64,000 bases of DNA from the NCBI RefSeq assembly GCF_047324305.1, contig NZ_CP178740.1, positions 3,968,001 through 4,032,000 of the forward strand, given 5' to 3'. The notes beneath the pieces are model-generated. The model was not told the DNA's origin. It did no database searches and saw nothing but the letters and a program-made list of their open reading frames with translations. The position numbers were made by a program, and so were the translations under genes. This DNA is from Acerihabitans sp047324305 (GTDB lineage: Bacteria; Pseudomonadota; Gammaproteobacteria; Enterobacterales; Enterobacteriaceae). Positions 42,080 through 50,213 of this stretch are shown one piece after another (position 1 is the stretch's first letter; every line of letters begins with the position of its first letter).

Positions 42080-43681
42080 TTAATATACCAGCGCCTGCCC
42101 GTCCTTGCGGCTTTCAGTGGCGGCGATATACACGCCCTGCGCGTCGCGCATAATGGCCTGGGCGCCGCCGAAGCTGTGGATCTGCATCGGGTCCTCGACG
42201 CTTATCTGGTGTCCCATGGCGCGCAGGGCCGCCAGGGTATTGCGGTCCAGCGCCGGTTCCACCATCACCTCGCGTCCTCGCACCACCCGCCAGCGCGGCG
42301 CGTCAATGGCCGCCTGCGGGTTTTGCCGGTGCTGCATGATGCGCAGCGCCATCTGGACATGGCCCTGCGCCTGCATGGATCCCCCCATGACGCCGAACGA
42401 CATCAGCGGCTGTCCGGCGCCGTCCAGGGCAAACGCCGGGATAATGGTGTGGAAGGTGCGCTTGTTGCCGGCGAGGCAGTTGGGATGTCCCGGCTCCAGC
42501 ACAAAACTGGCGCCGCGGTTTTGCAGGCTGATGCCGGTGTCCGGCACCACCACGCCGGACCCGAACCCCATATAATTAGACTGGATAAAGGATACCATCA
42601 TGCCGCCGGCATCGGCGGCGGACAGATAGACCGTGCCGTTTTGCCGCGGCGCGCCGAAGACAAAATCCCCCGCCCGTTCGGGATCGATTAACGCGGCGCG
42701 CTGTTGCAGGTATGCATCGCTTAATAAATGCCTGGCCTCGAATTCCATATGATCGCTATCGGCCACATAACGTTCCAGGTCGGCCAGCGCCAGCTTCATC
42801 GCCTCGATGGACAGATGCAGCGCCGCCGCCGAGTCGGGATGATAACGGCCGATCCCGCAGTGCTCCAGGATGCCCAGGGCTATCAGGGTGGCGATGCCCT
42901 GGCCGTTGGGCGGGAGTTCATGCACCGATCCGCCGGCAAAAGGACGGGACAGCGGTTCGACCCATTCCGGCCGGTGATTGTTCAGGTCCTCAAGCGTTAG
43001 GCCGGCGTTATGCTGCCGGGCGAAAGCGGCAATTTTCGCCGCCAATTCGCCGCGATAAAACGCCTCGCCCTCGGTTTGCGCGATCAGTTCCAATGTCCTG
43101 GCCTGGGCCGGGTTGCGGAATAGCTCGCCGATGGCCGGCGCGCGTCCGCCGGGCGCAAAGCACGCCATAAATCCCGGCTGATCGCCAAGGCGCTCGACGC
43201 CGCGCTGCCATAATGCGCCAATCAGGGGCGATACCGGAAAACCGTCGCGGGCATAATCAATCGCCGGCTGCGCCAGCGTCGTCAGCGGCAGGGAGCCGAA
43301 GCGGCGGGCGAGTTCCACCCAGCCGGACACCGCGCCGGGTAGGGTGACCGCGTCCCAGCCCAGTTCCGGCACGGCCGGCAGATGGGCGTAATCTTCATAT
43401 TTCCAGGCGGCGGGAGAGCGGCCGGAGGCGTTTAAGCCATGCAGCCGTTTGCCGTCCCAGACGAGGGCGAACGCATCGCTGCCGATGCCGCAGCCGGTGG
43501 GTTCCACCACCGTCAGGGCCATGGCGGCGGCGACGGCGGCGTCCACGGCGTTGCCGCCTTGCAGCAGCATGCGCAAACCCGCCTGGGCCGCCAGCGGCTG
43601 GGAGGCGCAAACCGCGTTGCGGCCCATCATCGGCGGCCGCAGGGAGGGGTAGGCTACCTGGAAATCCAGTGGTGATGTCAT
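42080..43681 (-). CDS. Gamma-glutamyltransferase family protein, cytoplasmic (YwrD-like)
   Basis: A 533-residue Ntn-hydrolase of the gamma-glutamyltranspeptidase family. Landmarks are 'QGGNAVDAAVAAAMALTVVEPTGCGIGSDAF' near residue 41, 'LPGAVSGWV' near 114, 'ELPPNGQGIATL' near 255, and the autoprocessing nucleophile Thr350 in 'RQNGTVYLSAADAGG' at the start of the small subunit. The usual 'HTTHLSV' context is replaced by 'NGTVYLS'. There is no secretion signal, unlike periplasmic E. coli Ggt, so it should act on imported substrate. It ends the GntR-ABC importer operon, 18 bases after the DppC-type gene. Expected chemistry: hydrolysis of gamma-glutamyl amides such as glutathione or gamma-glutamyl peptides. 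Confidence 0.88.
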   Translation of the reverse strand: MTSPLDFQVAYPSLRPPMMGRNAVCASQPLAAQAGLRMLLQGGNAVDAAVAAAMALTVVEPTGCGIGSDAFALVWDGKRLHGLNASGRSPAAWKYEDYAHLPAVPELGWDAVTLPGAVSGWVELARRFGSLPLTTLAQPAIDYARDGFPVSPLIGALWQRGVERLGDQPGFMACFAPGGRAPAIGELFRNPAQARTLELIAQTEGEAFYRGELAAKIAAFARQHNAGLTLEDLNNHRPEWVEPLSRPFAGGSVHELPPNGQGIATLIALGILEHCGIGRYHPDSAAALHLSIEAMKLALADLERYVADSDHMEFEARHLLSDAYLQQRAALIDPERAGDFVFGAPRQNGTVYLSAADAGGMMVSFIQSNYMGFGSGVVVPDTGISLQNRGASFVLEPGHPNCLAGNKRTFHTIIPAFALDGAGQPLMSFGVMGGSMQAQGHVQMALRIMQHRQNPQAAIDAPRWRVVRGREVMVEPALDRNTLAALRAMGHQISVEDPMQIHSFGGAQAIMRDAQGVYIAATESRKDGQALVY

Positions 43682-43699
43682 CGTGTAATCCTGTGTTGG

Positions 43700-44575
43700 T
43701 TAATTGTCGCGCGGATCCAGCGCATCGCGCAGCCCGTCACCCAGCAGGTTGAAACCCTGGACGGTAAAAAAGATCGCCAGTCCGGGAAAAATCGACATCC
43801 ATGGCGCTTGTTCAAGGTAATTTTTCGCGGTATTGAGCATGGCGCCCCAGGAGGGAGAGGGCGGCTGTTGCCCCAGTCCCAAAAACGACAGGCTGGCTTC
43901 GGTAATGATGGCCGAGGCGATGGCCAGCGTCGCCTGCACCATAATCGGCGACAACACGTTGGGCAGCACATAACGCAGTACGATCCAGCGGTCGGGCAGG
44001 CCGATGGCCCGGGCGCCCTCGATATACTCCTCGTTGCGGATGCTCATCACCTGCCCGCGCGTCAGGCGGGCGAAAATCGGCATCACCGACAGGCCGATGG
44101 CGATCATCGCATTGATAAGGCTCGGGCCGAGAAACGCCCCCAGCGCGATGGCCAGGATCAAAAACGGACAGGATAGCAACGCCTCGATAACGCGCGAGAT
44201 AATCCCATCCCATATTCCCTGCCAATAGCCGGCGACCAGCCCCAGCGGCACGCCGATAAAAATGGCGATAATCACGGAAATACAGCCGGCCGTCAGCGAA
44301 GTGCGGGCGCCCCAGATAAGGCGGGAGAGGATGTCGCGGCCCAGTTCGTCGGTGCCGAGCCAGTAGATCGCCGACGGCGGTTTGCGTACCGCCAGAAAGT
44401 TGGCCTTGATGGGGTCGAAGGGCGCCAGCCACGGCGCCAGCAGGGCGATGATGACAAAGATCAGCACGATGGCCGCCCCGATCACGGCGCTTTTATTGGC
44501 GATGAATTTCTTTATCGCCCGGCTGCCCGCCCTGGGCGTAGCCGGCGCGGCCGCGCCGGTGAGCACCTGCGACAT
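43700..44575 (-). CDS. Peptide/glutathione-type ABC transporter permease (DppC/GsiD-like)
   Basis: A 291-residue permease with six membrane segments. It contains the 'IKANFLAVRKPPSAIYWLGTDELGRDILSRLIWGAR' region (DppC/GsiD motif) near residue 75 and the EAA loop 'QVMSIRNEEYIEGARAIGLPD' near 190. The conserved 'ANVLSPIMVQATLAIASAIITEASLSFLGLG'-type segment follows. It begins a single base after the DppB-type stop, indicating coupled expression. It forms the channel for the second peptide-type importer of the window. Confidence 0.92.
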   Translation of the reverse strand: MSQVLTGAAAPATPRAGSRAIKKFIANKSAVIGAAIVLIFVIIALLAPWLAPFDPIKANFLAVRKPPSAIYWLGTDELGRDILSRLIWGARTSLTAGCISVIIAIFIGVPLGLVAGYWQGIWDGIISRVIEALLSCPFLILAIALGAFLGPSLINAMIAIGLSVMPIFARLTRGQVMSIRNEEYIEGARAIGLPDRWIVLRYVLPNVLSPIMVQATLAIASAIITEASLSFLGLGQQPPSPSWGAMLNTAKNYLEQAPWMSIFPGLAIFFTVQGFNLLGDGLRDALDPRDN

Positions 44576-44576
44576 A

Positions 44577-45524
44577 TTATTCTCCTCTCATGCGCGGATT
44601 GATCAGCACGTATAGCACGTCGGCCACCAGGTTAAGCAGCAGGAAAGCCATCGCCACCACCAGCACCACCCCCTGCACCACCGCGTAATCGCGGTTGAAC
44701 ACCGAATCGACAATCATCTTGCCGAATCCCGGTATGGTGAAGACCTGCTCGGTAAGCACCGCGCCGCCAAGCAGCTCGCCAAACAGCAGGGTGGTGAGAG
44801 TGACGATGGGCACCAGCGCATTGCGCAGCGCGTGTTTGAGTATCACCCGCCCGGGCAGCAGGCCCTTGGCCTTGGCGGTGCGGATATAGTCCGCTTTCAG
44901 CACGGCGATCATCGCCGCCCGGGTATGGCGCATCAGCGTCGCCGCCAGCCCGGTGCCGAGCACCAACGCCGGCAGCAGCAGGGTGCGCAGGTTTTGCGCC
45001 AGGTCTTCGGTCAGCGGCACGAACCCCGAGGCCGGCAGCCACTGCAGCTTGACGGAAAACAGCAGGATCAGCAGCACCCCCAGCCAGAAGTTGGGGATGG
45101 AGATGCCGGACAAGGCGATAAAGTTGGCGCTGTAATCCACCCAGGTTCCCCGGCGCACCGCCGCGATAATACCGGTGGTGATGCCGAGCGCCATGGCGAT
45201 GATCATCGACAGCAGCGTCAGTTCGACGGTCACGGGCAGCTTGCTGGCGATAAGCGTGGTCACCGGTTCCTGGGTGCGCAGCGAAATGCCCAGGTTGCCC
45301 TGCAGCGCGTCGCGCAGCCAGTAAAAATACTGGGCGGGAATGGGGTCGTCCAGGCGGTATTTAGCGCGCAGCATGGCGATTACCGCCGGGTCGCGCTCTT
45401 CGCCGGCCATGGCCACCACCGGGTCGCCCGGCAGCAGTTTTTGCAGCGAAAACACCATAATGCTGACTAAAAACAGGGTGGGTATCGCCAGCAATACGCG
45501 CTTGCCAATCAGTTCTAACATCAT
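44577..45524 (-). CDS. Peptide/glutathione-type ABC transporter permease (DppB/GsiC-like)
   Basis: A 315-residue permease with six predicted membrane helices. The first helix is followed by 'LLPGDPVVAMAGEERDPAVIAMLRAKYRLDDPIPAQYFYWL', the standard DppB/GsiC periplasmic segment, and the EAA loop is 'YIRTAKAKGLLPGRVILKHALRNAL' near residue 210. Two adjacent start codons (45524 and 45521) are possible. It follows the binding-protein gene by about 21 bases. Confidence 0.92.
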   Translation of the reverse strand: MMLELIGKRVLLAIPTLFLVSIMVFSLQKLLPGDPVVAMAGEERDPAVIAMLRAKYRLDDPIPAQYFYWLRDALQGNLGISLRTQEPVTTLIASKLPVTVELTLLSMIIAMALGITTGIIAAVRRGTWVDYSANFIALSGISIPNFWLGVLLILLFSVKLQWLPASGFVPLTEDLAQNLRTLLLPALVLGTGLAATLMRHTRAAMIAVLKADYIRTAKAKGLLPGRVILKHALRNALVPIVTLTTLLFGELLGGAVLTEQVFTIPGFGKMIVDSVFNRDYAVVQGVVLVVAMAFLLLNLVADVLYVLINPRMRGE

Positions 45525-45545
45525 CGCTCCCGGATTCTCGATGCG

Positions 45546-47069
45546 CTACGGCGCCAGTTGCATACCCGCCAGGCGGATCAACCCGTCGGGATAGGGTTTG
45601 AATCCCGTTATTTTTTTCGTCATGCCGAAAATGCGCGGCTCGAAATACAGATAGGCCAGCGGCATATCCTGCTGCAACTGCGCCACCACCTGGCTATAAA
45701 GGACTTTGCGTTTGGCCTGGTCGGAGGTGGCGCGGGCTTGTTGCAGCCAGTCGTCCACTTGCGGGTTGCTGTAGCGCCCGTCATTCAGGTTGCCTTTGCT
45801 GTGGATAAACGAATAGATGCTGCCGTCCGGATCCGGGCGGCCGGACCAGCCCGACATGCTGACCTGGAAATCTCCCCGCTGCTGGCGATCCAGCAGCGTG
45901 GCGAATTCAGAGGTTTGCAAATGGACATTAAACCCGGCTTCGCCGGCCATGGCCTGGATGACCTGGCCCACCTGCTGGGCATCCGGTCTGTTGGCCACCA
46001 GGAGGGTGGTTTCCACCGGCGTGGCGACCCCGGCGGCGGCCAGCAGGGATTTGGCTTTCTCCACATCCCGCGCCGGCACCGGCAAATCCACATGGTAAGG
46101 GCTGACGGTGGAGAACGGCTGGTTAGCCGGGGTGTATTGCCCCTCGAAGGCCACCTGGTTAATGGCGTCGCGATCCAGAGACAGGGAGAACGCTTCGCGT
46201 ACCCGCGCATCCTTGGCAAACGGATCGCTGGGATTGGCCTTGCCGTTGGCGATATTAAAGGTCAGCCCCATATACCCAAGCCCAGTCACCTTGGCCAGGG
46301 CGAGCGTGGGATTGGCCTCGACGGTTTTCACATCGCTGGCGGCAATGCCTTCGGTCAGATCCAGATCGCCGGCGCGCAGGTTGGCCAGGCGCACCGAGGA
46401 GTCGGGAATGGGCATAAAAATCACTTTATCGAAGTGGTAGGCCTGTTTATTCCAGTAATTACCATAGCGCGTCAGCACAATGCGGTCCTGCTGCACCCGG
46501 CTGTCGAACTGGTAGGGACCGGAGCATACCGGGTGCGCGGCGAAGTTCTCCTTTGCGGCGGCCTGGGGCGCCAGCATGGTGCCCGCCCGGTCGGTGAGCT
46601 GGGAGAGCAGCGCGGCGTCGGCGTTCTTCAGGTGAAACGTCACGCTATAGGGGCCGGTGGCCTCGACGGACGCCACCGAGGACAGTTCGCTTTTGCGCAG
46701 CGATCCCGGCAGGGTCAGCGCACGATCGATATTAAATTTCACCGCCTGCGCGTTAAAGGCTTCGCCATCCTGAAACGTCACGCCCTGGCGCAGGTTCATG
46801 GTCAGGGTTTTGCCGTCATCGCTGTACTGCCAGTCGGTGGCGAGGCCGGGCACCACCTGCAGCTTTTCATCCACATCCACCAGCCGGTCGCACATGGCGG
46901 CGAAGACAAATCGGCCATAATAGGTCCGGGCCAAGTGGGGATCGAGCATGTCGGGGTCGCTGCCCAGACCGATACGTAAAATGCTTTCGGCATACGGCTG
47001 GCCGCTGACGCCAAGCAACACCAAACCACTCAGCGCGGTATAAAGCTTGTGACGGGAGTTCATGAGCAT
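45546..47069 (-). CDS. ABC transporter substrate-binding protein, family 5 (GsiB/DppA-like)
   Basis: A 507-residue SBP_bac_5 lipoprotein-free binding protein. The signal peptide runs to about 'SGQPYA'. Mature landmarks are 'RIGLGSDPDMLDPHLARTYYGRFVFAAMCDRLVDVD', 'WQYSDDGKTLTMNLRQGVTFQDGE' near residue 80, 'VCSGPYQF' near 190, and 'EAFSLSLDRDAINQVAF' near 295. It is GsiB-like in size and in the 'FNAQAVKFNIDRAL' segment. Starts at 47069 (AAGGA four bases away) or 47063; the first is called. Position between ATPase and permease genes matches gsiABCD order. The downstream GGT homologue points to gamma-glutamyl ligands, including glutathione; this is inference. Confidence 0.9.
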   Translation of the reverse strand: MLMNSRHKLYTALSGLVLLGVSGQPYAESILRIGLGSDPDMLDPHLARTYYGRFVFAAMCDRLVDVDEKLQVVPGLATDWQYSDDGKTLTMNLRQGVTFQDGEAFNAQAVKFNIDRALTLPGSLRKSELSSVASVEATGPYSVTFHLKNADAALLSQLTDRAGTMLAPQAAAKENFAAHPVCSGPYQFDSRVQQDRIVLTRYGNYWNKQAYHFDKVIFMPIPDSSVRLANLRAGDLDLTEGIAASDVKTVEANPTLALAKVTGLGYMGLTFNIANGKANPSDPFAKDARVREAFSLSLDRDAINQVAFEGQYTPANQPFSTVSPYHVDLPVPARDVEKAKSLLAAAGVATPVETTLLVANRPDAQQVGQVIQAMAGEAGFNVHLQTSEFATLLDRQQRGDFQVSMSGWSGRPDPDGSIYSFIHSKGNLNDGRYSNPQVDDWLQQARATSDQAKRKVLYSQVVAQLQQDMPLAYLYFEPRIFGMTKKITGFKPYPDGLIRLAGMQLAP

Positions 47070-47085
47070 AGATTCCTTGTGGCAG

Positions 47086-48150
47086 TTAGGGTTTACGGGC
47101 CGCGGCGTCGACAAACAGCGCGCGCCGCCGCAGGAAAGCCGCCGACGGCGGCGCCATGACGATAACGCTGCGATCGCTGTTCAGTTCCCGCCAGCGGTGA
47201 CACGCCACCTGGCGCCGATCGCCGGCGGGTTCCAGCGGCGGTTCATGCTGCCGGCAGACGTCCCTGACGTGGGGACAACGGGTATGGAAACGGCATCCCG
47301 ACGGCGGCTGCGACGGGTTGGGCAAATCCCCCGTCAGCAGCGGTCCGGATTGCCGGCCGCCTGGGGTTAACTGGGGCGCTGAAGCAATCAGCGCCCGGGT
47401 ATAGGGGTGCAGCGGCTGATCGAAAATATCATCGGCGGCGGCGATTTCGACGATTTGCCCCAGGTACATCACCGCGACGCGATCGCTCATATGGCGGATC
47501 ACCGCCAGTCCGTGCGCCACCACGATCAGGGTCAGGCCGAACTGTTCTTTCAGGCTCTCAAGCAGGTTGACCACCTGCGCCTGTACCGACACGTCCAGCG
47601 CGGAAACCGGCTCATCCCCCAGCAGCAGCGTGGGTTTGGACGCCAGGGCGCGGGCGATGCCGATGCGCTGGCGCTGCCCGCCGGAAAATTCATGGGGAAA
47701 CCGCCGGGCGTACAGGGCCGGCAGCCCGACGGTGCGCAGCAGTTCGGCCACCCGTTCGCGCCGCTGCGCCCGGGAAATCCGCTCATGCAGCCAGATGGGC
47801 TCGCCGACAATCTCCTCCACCGTCATGCGCGGATTGAGGGAGGCGAACGGATCCTGGAAAATGATTTGCAGCTCGCGCCGCAGCTGGTTCAACTGCCCGG
47901 CGGGCAGCATGCCGATATCATTGCCCTGGTAGAAAACCCGCCCTTCGGTGGCCGTCAGCAGGCGCAGCAGCAGCCGGCCGAGGGTGGATTTGCCGGAGCC
48001 GGATTCGCCGACGATGGCCAGGGTTTCGCCCGGCCAGACCTTCAGTGATACCCGATCCACCGCGTGCACCTGGCGCTGGCGGGTAAACAGGCCTTTGGGG
48101 CCCTGAAAGATTTTCGTCAATGCCACGCTTTCAAGGATCGGCTGGCTCAT
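47086..48150 (-). CDS. Peptide-type ABC transporter ATP-binding protein (DppF-like)
   Basis: A 354-residue ATPase. Walker A is 'GESGSGKSTLG' near residue 46, Q-loop 'IIFQDPFASLNPRMTVEEIVGEPI' (F-subunit form), signature 'FSGGQRQRIGIARAL' near 158, and Walker B 'LLLGDEPVSALD'. Unlike the first importer's ATPases it has the complete C-terminal oligopeptide extension with 'CRFHTRCPHVRDVCRQHEPPL', containing four cysteines. It overlaps the D-type ATPase stop by four bases and is followed 16 bases later by the binding-protein gene. Confidence 0.93.
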   Translation of the reverse strand: MSQPILESVALTKIFQGPKGLFTRQRQVHAVDRVSLKVWPGETLAIVGESGSGKSTLGRLLLRLLTATEGRVFYQGNDIGMLPAGQLNQLRRELQIIFQDPFASLNPRMTVEEIVGEPIWLHERISRAQRRERVAELLRTVGLPALYARRFPHEFSGGQRQRIGIARALASKPTLLLGDEPVSALDVSVQAQVVNLLESLKEQFGLTLIVVAHGLAVIRHMSDRVAVMYLGQIVEIAAADDIFDQPLHPYTRALIASAPQLTPGGRQSGPLLTGDLPNPSQPPSGCRFHTRCPHVRDVCRQHEPPLEPAGDRRQVACHRWRELNSDRSVIVMAPPSAAFLRRRALFVDAAARKP

Positions 48151-49157
48151 GCTCTGGCTCCCGGCGCGAAATGGTGTTCAAGCGGCGCGTAAAAACACGC
48201 GGCCTCATGGCCTGCGGCGACCGGACGCAGATCGGGCCGGGAACGGTGGCAGCGTTCGTCGGCGAACGGACAGCGGGTAGCGAAGCGGCAGCCGGCGGGC
48301 ATGGCGTCCGCGGTGGGCACCGACCCCGGAATGGTGGCCAACTTGCCAATGCGGGCCGACAGGCTGGGCATCGAGGCCATCAGTCCGATGGTGTAGGGAT
48401 GCTGCGGGTCGCTGAAAATGTCGTCCACGCTGCCGGTTTCGACAATTTGGCCGGCGTACATGACCGCCACCTGCTGCGCCACTTCCGCCACCACGCCGAG
48501 ATCGTGGGTAATCAGTAAAATGGCGGTGCCGGTGTCCTGCTTGATTTGGTTAAGCAGGCTGAGGATACCGGCCTGGATAGTGACATCCAGGGCGGTGGTG
48601 GGTTCGTCGGCAATCAGCAATTGCGGCCGGTTGATCAGCGCCATGGCGATCATCACCCGCTGGCGCATACCGCCCGAAAGCTGGTGCGGATACGACTTCA
48701 GGCGCAGTTCCGGCGCCGGAATCTGCACCAAAGCCAGCATCTCCCCGGCGCGCGCCATGGCCTGGCGATAGCTGCCGCCCTGGTGCCGTATTACCGTCTC
48801 CGCCAATTGGTCGCCCAGGGTAAACGCCGGATTGAGGGACGTCATCGGCTCCTGGAAAATCATGGCCAGCTGATTGCCGCGCAGGTTGGCGTATTGCCGC
48901 GGCGACAGGGCGCGCAGGTCGTGTTGGTTAAAATACAGATCCCCCTGGTCGATGCGGGCGCTGTCGGGCAATAACCCCATTAACGCCAGCGAGGTGACGC
49001 TTTTGCCGCAGCCGGATTCGCCCACCAGCGCCAGGGTCTCCCCCGGCTGGATATGTAGCGAGATATCGTCGAGCACGCTGGCCGGCGAGCCGTGGAAGCG
49101 CACCCGCAGATGGGCGATATTCAGCACCGGCGGCGCGGGGGATGTGGGGATCGTCAT
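48147..49157 (-). CDS. Peptide-type ABC transporter ATP-binding protein (DppD-like)
   Basis: A 336-residue ATPase. Walker A is 'GESGCGKSVTSLALMGL' near residue 43, Q-loop 'MIFQEPMTSLNPAFTLGDQL' is the D-subunit form, signature is 'LSGGMRQRVMIAMAL', and Walker B is 'LLIADEPTTALD'. The C-terminal cysteine-bearing extension 'AGCRFATRCPFADERC' is present. Its start codon shares a base with the GntR gene's stop (TGATG), so regulator and importer are one transcription unit. Confidence 0.93.
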   Translation of the reverse strand: MTIPTSPAPPVLNIAHLRVRFHGSPASVLDDISLHIQPGETLALVGESGCGKSVTSLALMGLLPDSARIDQGDLYFNQHDLRALSPRQYANLRGNQLAMIFQEPMTSLNPAFTLGDQLAETVIRHQGGSYRQAMARAGEMLALVQIPAPELRLKSYPHQLSGGMRQRVMIAMALINRPQLLIADEPTTALDVTIQAGILSLLNQIKQDTGTAILLITHDLGVVAEVAQQVAVMYAGQIVETGSVDDIFSDPQHPYTIGLMASMPSLSARIGKLATIPGSVPTADAMPAGCRFATRCPFADERCHRSRPDLRPVAAGHEAACFYAPLEHHFAPGARA

Positions 49158-49861
49158 CAGGCTTGAGGCTCCTTGTCGATGGACAGGACAGTGGTCAGCG
49201 CCTGTTGCAGCGCCAGAAGATGTTCGGTCATGACGGCGGCGGCCTCCTCGGGCCGGCGGGCCTGGAGATAGCGGATCAGGCGCTGGTGCTGCCGGTTATA
49301 GTTGTCCAGCCGCGCCGGGTTGCGCGCCTTCTCGCGCTGATGGCGCCAGCTGTCGTCGCGGCGTATGGCGTCCAGCGCGTCAAACAGGCCGAGCAGCAGC
49401 CGGTTGCCGGCCGCTTCGGCCAGCGTCCGGTGGAAGGCGCTGTCCCACAGTTCGTGCTGATCGCTGTCATCGGTTGCCAGCACCTGCATCCGCTCCTGGA
49501 GGCGCGCCATCAGCGCCAGCTGTTCCGGCGTGGCGCGCAGGGCGGCCAGGCGCGCCAGCCCCGGCTCCAGCTGCAGACGGGCTTCCATCACCTCCAGCAG
49601 CGTCGATTGGCGCGGCAAGCCCTGCAGCACCAGCGGTTGCGATGGGGCATCGGGACCCAGGAAGGTGCCCTTGCCCTGTTTGCGCCACACCCTGCCTTCC
49701 ATCTCCAGTACGTCCAGCGCGCGGCGGATCTCCCGGCGCCCGACCTGATAGCGTTGCGCCAGCTCCCGCTCGGTGGGCAGCGGCAGCTCAGGCGCGGGGT
49801 GTTGCAGGATCAGCGCGCGCAGCTGTTCCAGCGCGGAGAAGGACGACGGCTGTTTTGTCAT
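49157..49861 (-). CDS. FadR/GntR family transcriptional regulator (FCD domain)
   Basis: A 234-residue regulator. The wHTH is in residues 1-70 ('LPTERELAQRYQVGRREIRRALDVLEMEGRVWRKQGKGTF'-type), and an all-helical FCD ligand domain covers about 90-225, with the metal-site style residues in 'LWDSAFHRTLAEAAGNRLL' and 'QHQRLIRYLQARRPEEAAAVMTEHL'. It is the first gene of an operon comprising D and F ATPases, binding protein, two permeases and a GGT homologue. As a FadR-type protein it likely represses its own operon until the transported compound or a product binds. A perfect dyad 110 bases upstream is a candidate operator. Confidence 0.9.
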   Translation of the reverse strand: MTKQPSSFSALEQLRALILQHPAPELPLPTERELAQRYQVGRREIRRALDVLEMEGRVWRKQGKGTFLGPDAPSQPLVLQGLPRQSTLLEVMEARLQLEPGLARLAALRATPEQLALMARLQERMQVLATDDSDQHELWDSAFHRTLAEAAGNRLLLGLFDALDAIRRDDSWRHQREKARNPARLDNYNRQHQRLIRYLQARRPEEAAAVMTEHLLALQQALTTVLSIDKEPQA

Positions 49862-49970
49862 GACTCACACCCTGATTTGCCATAATCGTGTCGATAACGC
49901 CCTGATGGCGCGCTGTTCCGCCGGAACGCACGCCATCACTCATTACCTTTCATCACCATCAAGCACAAAT

Positions 49971-49993
49971 CGAACCAATTTTTTATTGGTTCG
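49971..49993. promoter_or_regulatory. Perfect dyad CGAACCAAT-N5-ATTGGTTCG upstream of the GntR operon
   Basis: Nine-base perfect arms around TTTTT, about 110 bases before the GntR start codon. The arms contain the ACCA/TGGT blocks common in FadR-family operators, but in reversed order (ACCA first), so assignment is cautious. On the plus strand it is followed by CTC and a run of seven T, so a terminator-like function cannot be excluded. Confidence 0.5.
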
Positions 49994-50170
49994 CTCTTTT
50001 TTTAATCGAACGTTGCAGATGACTGGAATTTCAGGGGATTTGTTGCGGGCGTGCGAAGTGCCCGGCCGTCAATGCCGGGGATATCATTAAGGCAACCGCC
50101 ATGGAGGGAGAGGATGCACCACGGGTGGGCACACCACGCACCGCGCTGCATCAGGAATTGCCGCTCTCAG

Positions 50171-50206
50171 GCTAACCGCCGCCCTGATGCCGGGACGACG
50201 GTTAGC
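50171..50206 (-). terminator. Hairpin after the Old Yellow Enzyme gene
   Basis: A stem of sixteen positions (two G-T wobbles and one mismatch) with a four-base loop, starting eight bases after the gene's stop on the minus strand. There is no T-run, but the stem is very stable. Confidence 0.5.
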
Positions 50207-50213
50207 GCCGGCG

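Larger units (their letters stand above)
49862..50213. other. Region between the Old Yellow Enzyme gene and the GntR operon
   Basis: About 350 bases, no gene supported. It includes a strong hairpin just after the Old Yellow Enzyme stop and the dyad at 49971-49993. The promoter of the GntR operon must be here, but I could not assign hexamers with confidence. Confidence 0.5.
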
